From the NCBI GenBank assembly GCA_903231505.1, contig CAFBRK010000034.1:18954-82953 (forward strand): a DNA stretch of 64,000 nt, read 5' to 3'. The notes under the pieces were generated by a model. The model ran no database searches. It saw nothing but the letters and a program-made list of their open reading frames with translations, and was not told the origin of the DNA. Numbering within the stretch: position 1 is the first letter of the stretch; each line of letters opens with the position of its first letter. The DNA is from Olavius algarvensis associated proteobacterium Delta 3 (GTDB lineage Bacteria; Desulfobacterota; Desulfobacteria; Desulfobacterales; CAFBRK01). A program made the translations under genes and the position numbers. Of the stretch, positions 62,489 through 64,000 are shown in pieces.

Positions 62489-62546
62489 GGAATTGCTCCT
62501 TCTGCTGTTAGTATCGCTGAAACGATTTTCTGCAATATCGGAATCA

Positions 62547-63848
62547 CTATCTTGACAGGTACAAATCATGCTCCCTTCCCGTCACATGTGTCCGGTGGCC
62601 TTCCCATTCCCGCACTTTCAGGTCCATGTAGCTGCTGTAAAGCCGCTCTCCGAGAGTCCTTTTCAGAAACCGGCTTTTTTCAGCCTCGACCAGTGCTTCG
62701 TACATACTTCTCGGTAAAAACCGTTTGTCCCACACACGTGCGCCCACATTACGTTTGTAGGTGCTCCCGGATATTGATTTTCCGCTATCGATTTTCTCCT
62801 TTACGCCCTCCATTCCCATGGCGATCAGCACCGCCATCTGAAGGTAGACATTTCCGGCCGGATCCGGATTTCTCAACTCCAGCCGCTGGTTCCGGGGGCT
62901 GTCGGTGAAGGGTATCCGGACCATTGAACTGCGGTTGCTGTATCCCCAATTGCGGATAATCGGGGCTTCCCGCTCGATGACATAGGCCTTGTAGGAGTTG
63001 AACGTGGAGGCCATGATAATGGACGTTTCACGAGCATATTTCAAAATCCCACCGATAAAATGACAGGCCGTCTGGCTCAATTCGTGGTCGCCCCCTTTTT
63101 CATAAAACAGATTGTTACCCTCATGGTCCTGCATGGAAACGTGGATGTGAAAGGCATTTCGGTTGTACCCGTCGAACGGTTTAGGCATAAAGGTCGCATG
63201 GTAGCCGAGTTCCTGGGCGGCTTTCTGGGTGACATAATTGAACAGCACGGTCCGGTCGGCGGCCGTCAGTGGATCGGCGGGGTCCAGGTTGATTTCGTGC
63301 TGGGACGGGGTAACCTCGTGGTGGGCCTTTTCGAAGGCGATGCCGCATCCCTTCAGGATGCTGATGACCCGGTTCCGCACGACTTCACCTTTGTCATGGG
63401 GAGTCGCCTGGCAGTAGCCGGCTTTATCGGAATGAATCCCGTCCCTGAATTCGTCACCGGTCAGCACAAAAAACTCATGTTCGGGACCGACCGCAAATTG
63501 AAATCCCAGTTCCTCTTTGGCTCGAGCCAGCACGTTTTCCAGTGCCGCCCGGGGATCGGCCTGGGCCCGCTTTCCTTCCTCGTTGTATATACTGCCGATG
63601 AAAAATCCGAGCTTTTCATCCGAAAAACGGATGACGCGAAATGTGTCCGGCACCGGGAACAACAAGCGATCACTGTTTTCCACCCTGGCGTATCCGGGGA
63701 CCGAACTGCCGTCAAACCCGATCCCGTTTTTGAGAATGCGATCCATGTTGTCCGGATTCACCGGCAGACTCATAATCCGGCCGTTTAAATCCGTAAAGAA
63801 AATTTTCGTGGCGTCCGTTTCCGCAAGTCCGCTTTCCAGGCCTCCCAT
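62547..63848 (-). CDS. Glutamine synthetase-like ATP-dependent ligase, atypical substrate site
   Basis: Type I glutamine-synthetase fold (433 residues): GFDGSSVPGYARVENSD near residue 43, VGPEHEFFV near 118, HHEVTPSQHEINLDPAD near 168, NRSSMVRIPF near 310 and RLELRNPDPAGNVYLQMA near 327. Metal and ATP residues are kept, but the glutamate-binding Arg321 of E. coli (YKRLVPG) is Ala (YKAYVIE) and NGSGMH reads NRNAFH. The adenylylation Tyr region is absent. It likely joins ammonia or an amine to a different acid. AAGGAGG precedes ATG 63848; the KamA-like gene follows after 58 nt. Confidence 0.85.
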   Translation of the reverse strand: MGGLESGLAETDATKIFFTDLNGRIMSLPVNPDNMDRILKNGIGFDGSSVPGYARVENSDRLLFPVPDTFRVIRFSDEKLGFFIGSIYNEEGKRAQADPRAALENVLARAKEELGFQFAVGPEHEFFVLTGDEFRDGIHSDKAGYCQATPHDKGEVVRNRVISILKGCGIAFEKAHHEVTPSQHEINLDPADPLTAADRTVLFNYVTQKAAQELGYHATFMPKPFDGYNRNAFHIHVSMQDHEGNNLFYEKGGDHELSQTACHFIGGILKYARETSIIMASTFNSYKAYVIEREAPIIRNWGYSNRSSMVRIPFTDSPRNQRLELRNPDPAGNVYLQMAVLIAMGMEGVKEKIDSGKSISGSTYKRNVGARVWDKRFLPRSMYEALVEAEKSRFLKRTLGERLYSSYMDLKVREWEGHRTHVTGREHDLYLSR

Positions 63849-64000
63849 GCTCCCTCCTTGCCGACGAGTTAAGCTGCTCTAAAGATTTATTGGGGCGATG
63901 CATTGCCGGGCTGTTGCCCAAATAGCCATTGAATCGCATGGTTTTAGTTGCTAGGTGTTCATAAACCACTCGAGCACTGAGGTAACCGATTATGATGGGG

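Noticed and set aside
61151..62908. Plus-strand frame of 585 codons opposite the KamA-like gene
   Set aside because: It is antisense to clear coding sequence with conserved motifs and shows no family features of its own.

Overview
The window looks like chromosome of a Gram-negative deltaproteobacterium-grade anaerobe (Desulfobacterota, probably Desulfobacterales). This is an inference from four things: the Fo genes of ATP synthase stand apart from F1, selD is itself a selenoprotein gene, the order rpsF-rpsR-DUF2232-rplI-dnaB, and a full LPS core/lipid A set. No phage, transposase, integrase or CRISPR array was seen.

Layout. 1-4.3 kb: a tripartite tricarboxylate transporter (tctC, tctB, partial tctA) behind a GntR/FCD regulator with a perfect 30-bp palindrome on its promoter. 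4.6-9.3 kb: a small orphan protein, an AEC-type transporter, mpl, a hotdog thioesterase and hemL. 9.5-17.5 kb (plus strand): a KptA-like protein with an altered active site, tRNA-Lys(CTT), rpsF (long acidic tail), rpsR, DUF2232, rplI, dnaB, hflX, suhB and a Cys-rich microprotein. 17.7-22.6 kb: a divergent dnaA paralogue facing away from uvrA across an AT-rich gap. 22.7-24.4 kb: atpE, atpB and two small AtpI/AtpZ proteins. 24.9-31.8 kb: pyrK, pgeF, rfaE domain II, comF, rlmB, gmk, remA, yicC, DUF4416 and a Trm112-like protein.

31.9-50 kb is one long minus-strand envelope locus: O-antigen ligase, FkbM methyltransferase, glycosyltransferases (GT2, GT10, GT4, GT9), waaC, waaF, an LpxL-type acyltransferase, a carbamoyltransferase relic, a WaaE-like GT2, lpxK, waaA, lptG and lptF. 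Most junctions overlap by a few bases, as in a polycistron. 50.5-52.1 kb: selD, with an in-frame TGA at the catalytic position, converging on an Rrf2 regulator. 52.3-59.4 kb: DprE2-like and DprE1-like enzymes, a nucleotidyltransferase-GT2 fusion and two GT39-type membrane glycosyltransferases, together suggesting a lipid-linked sugar pathway. 59.5-64 kb: a dienoyl-CoA isomerase-like crotonase, FmdE, and a KamA-like radical SAM aminomutase next to a glutamine-synthetase-like ligase; both of the last two have changed substrate residues.

The most unusual structure is intergenic. At least nine gaps hold tracts built from strictly phased 7-, 8- or 9-nt units, often as two opposed arms able to fold on each other. 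The longest is 37 consecutive in-phase heptamers (60496-60754). Tracts far apart share arms: 30 of 30 bases between 13213-13242 and the opposite strand of 59425-59454, and 28 of 29 between 47522-47550 and 59356-59384. They are therefore dispersed, recombining elements rather than independent local slippage products.
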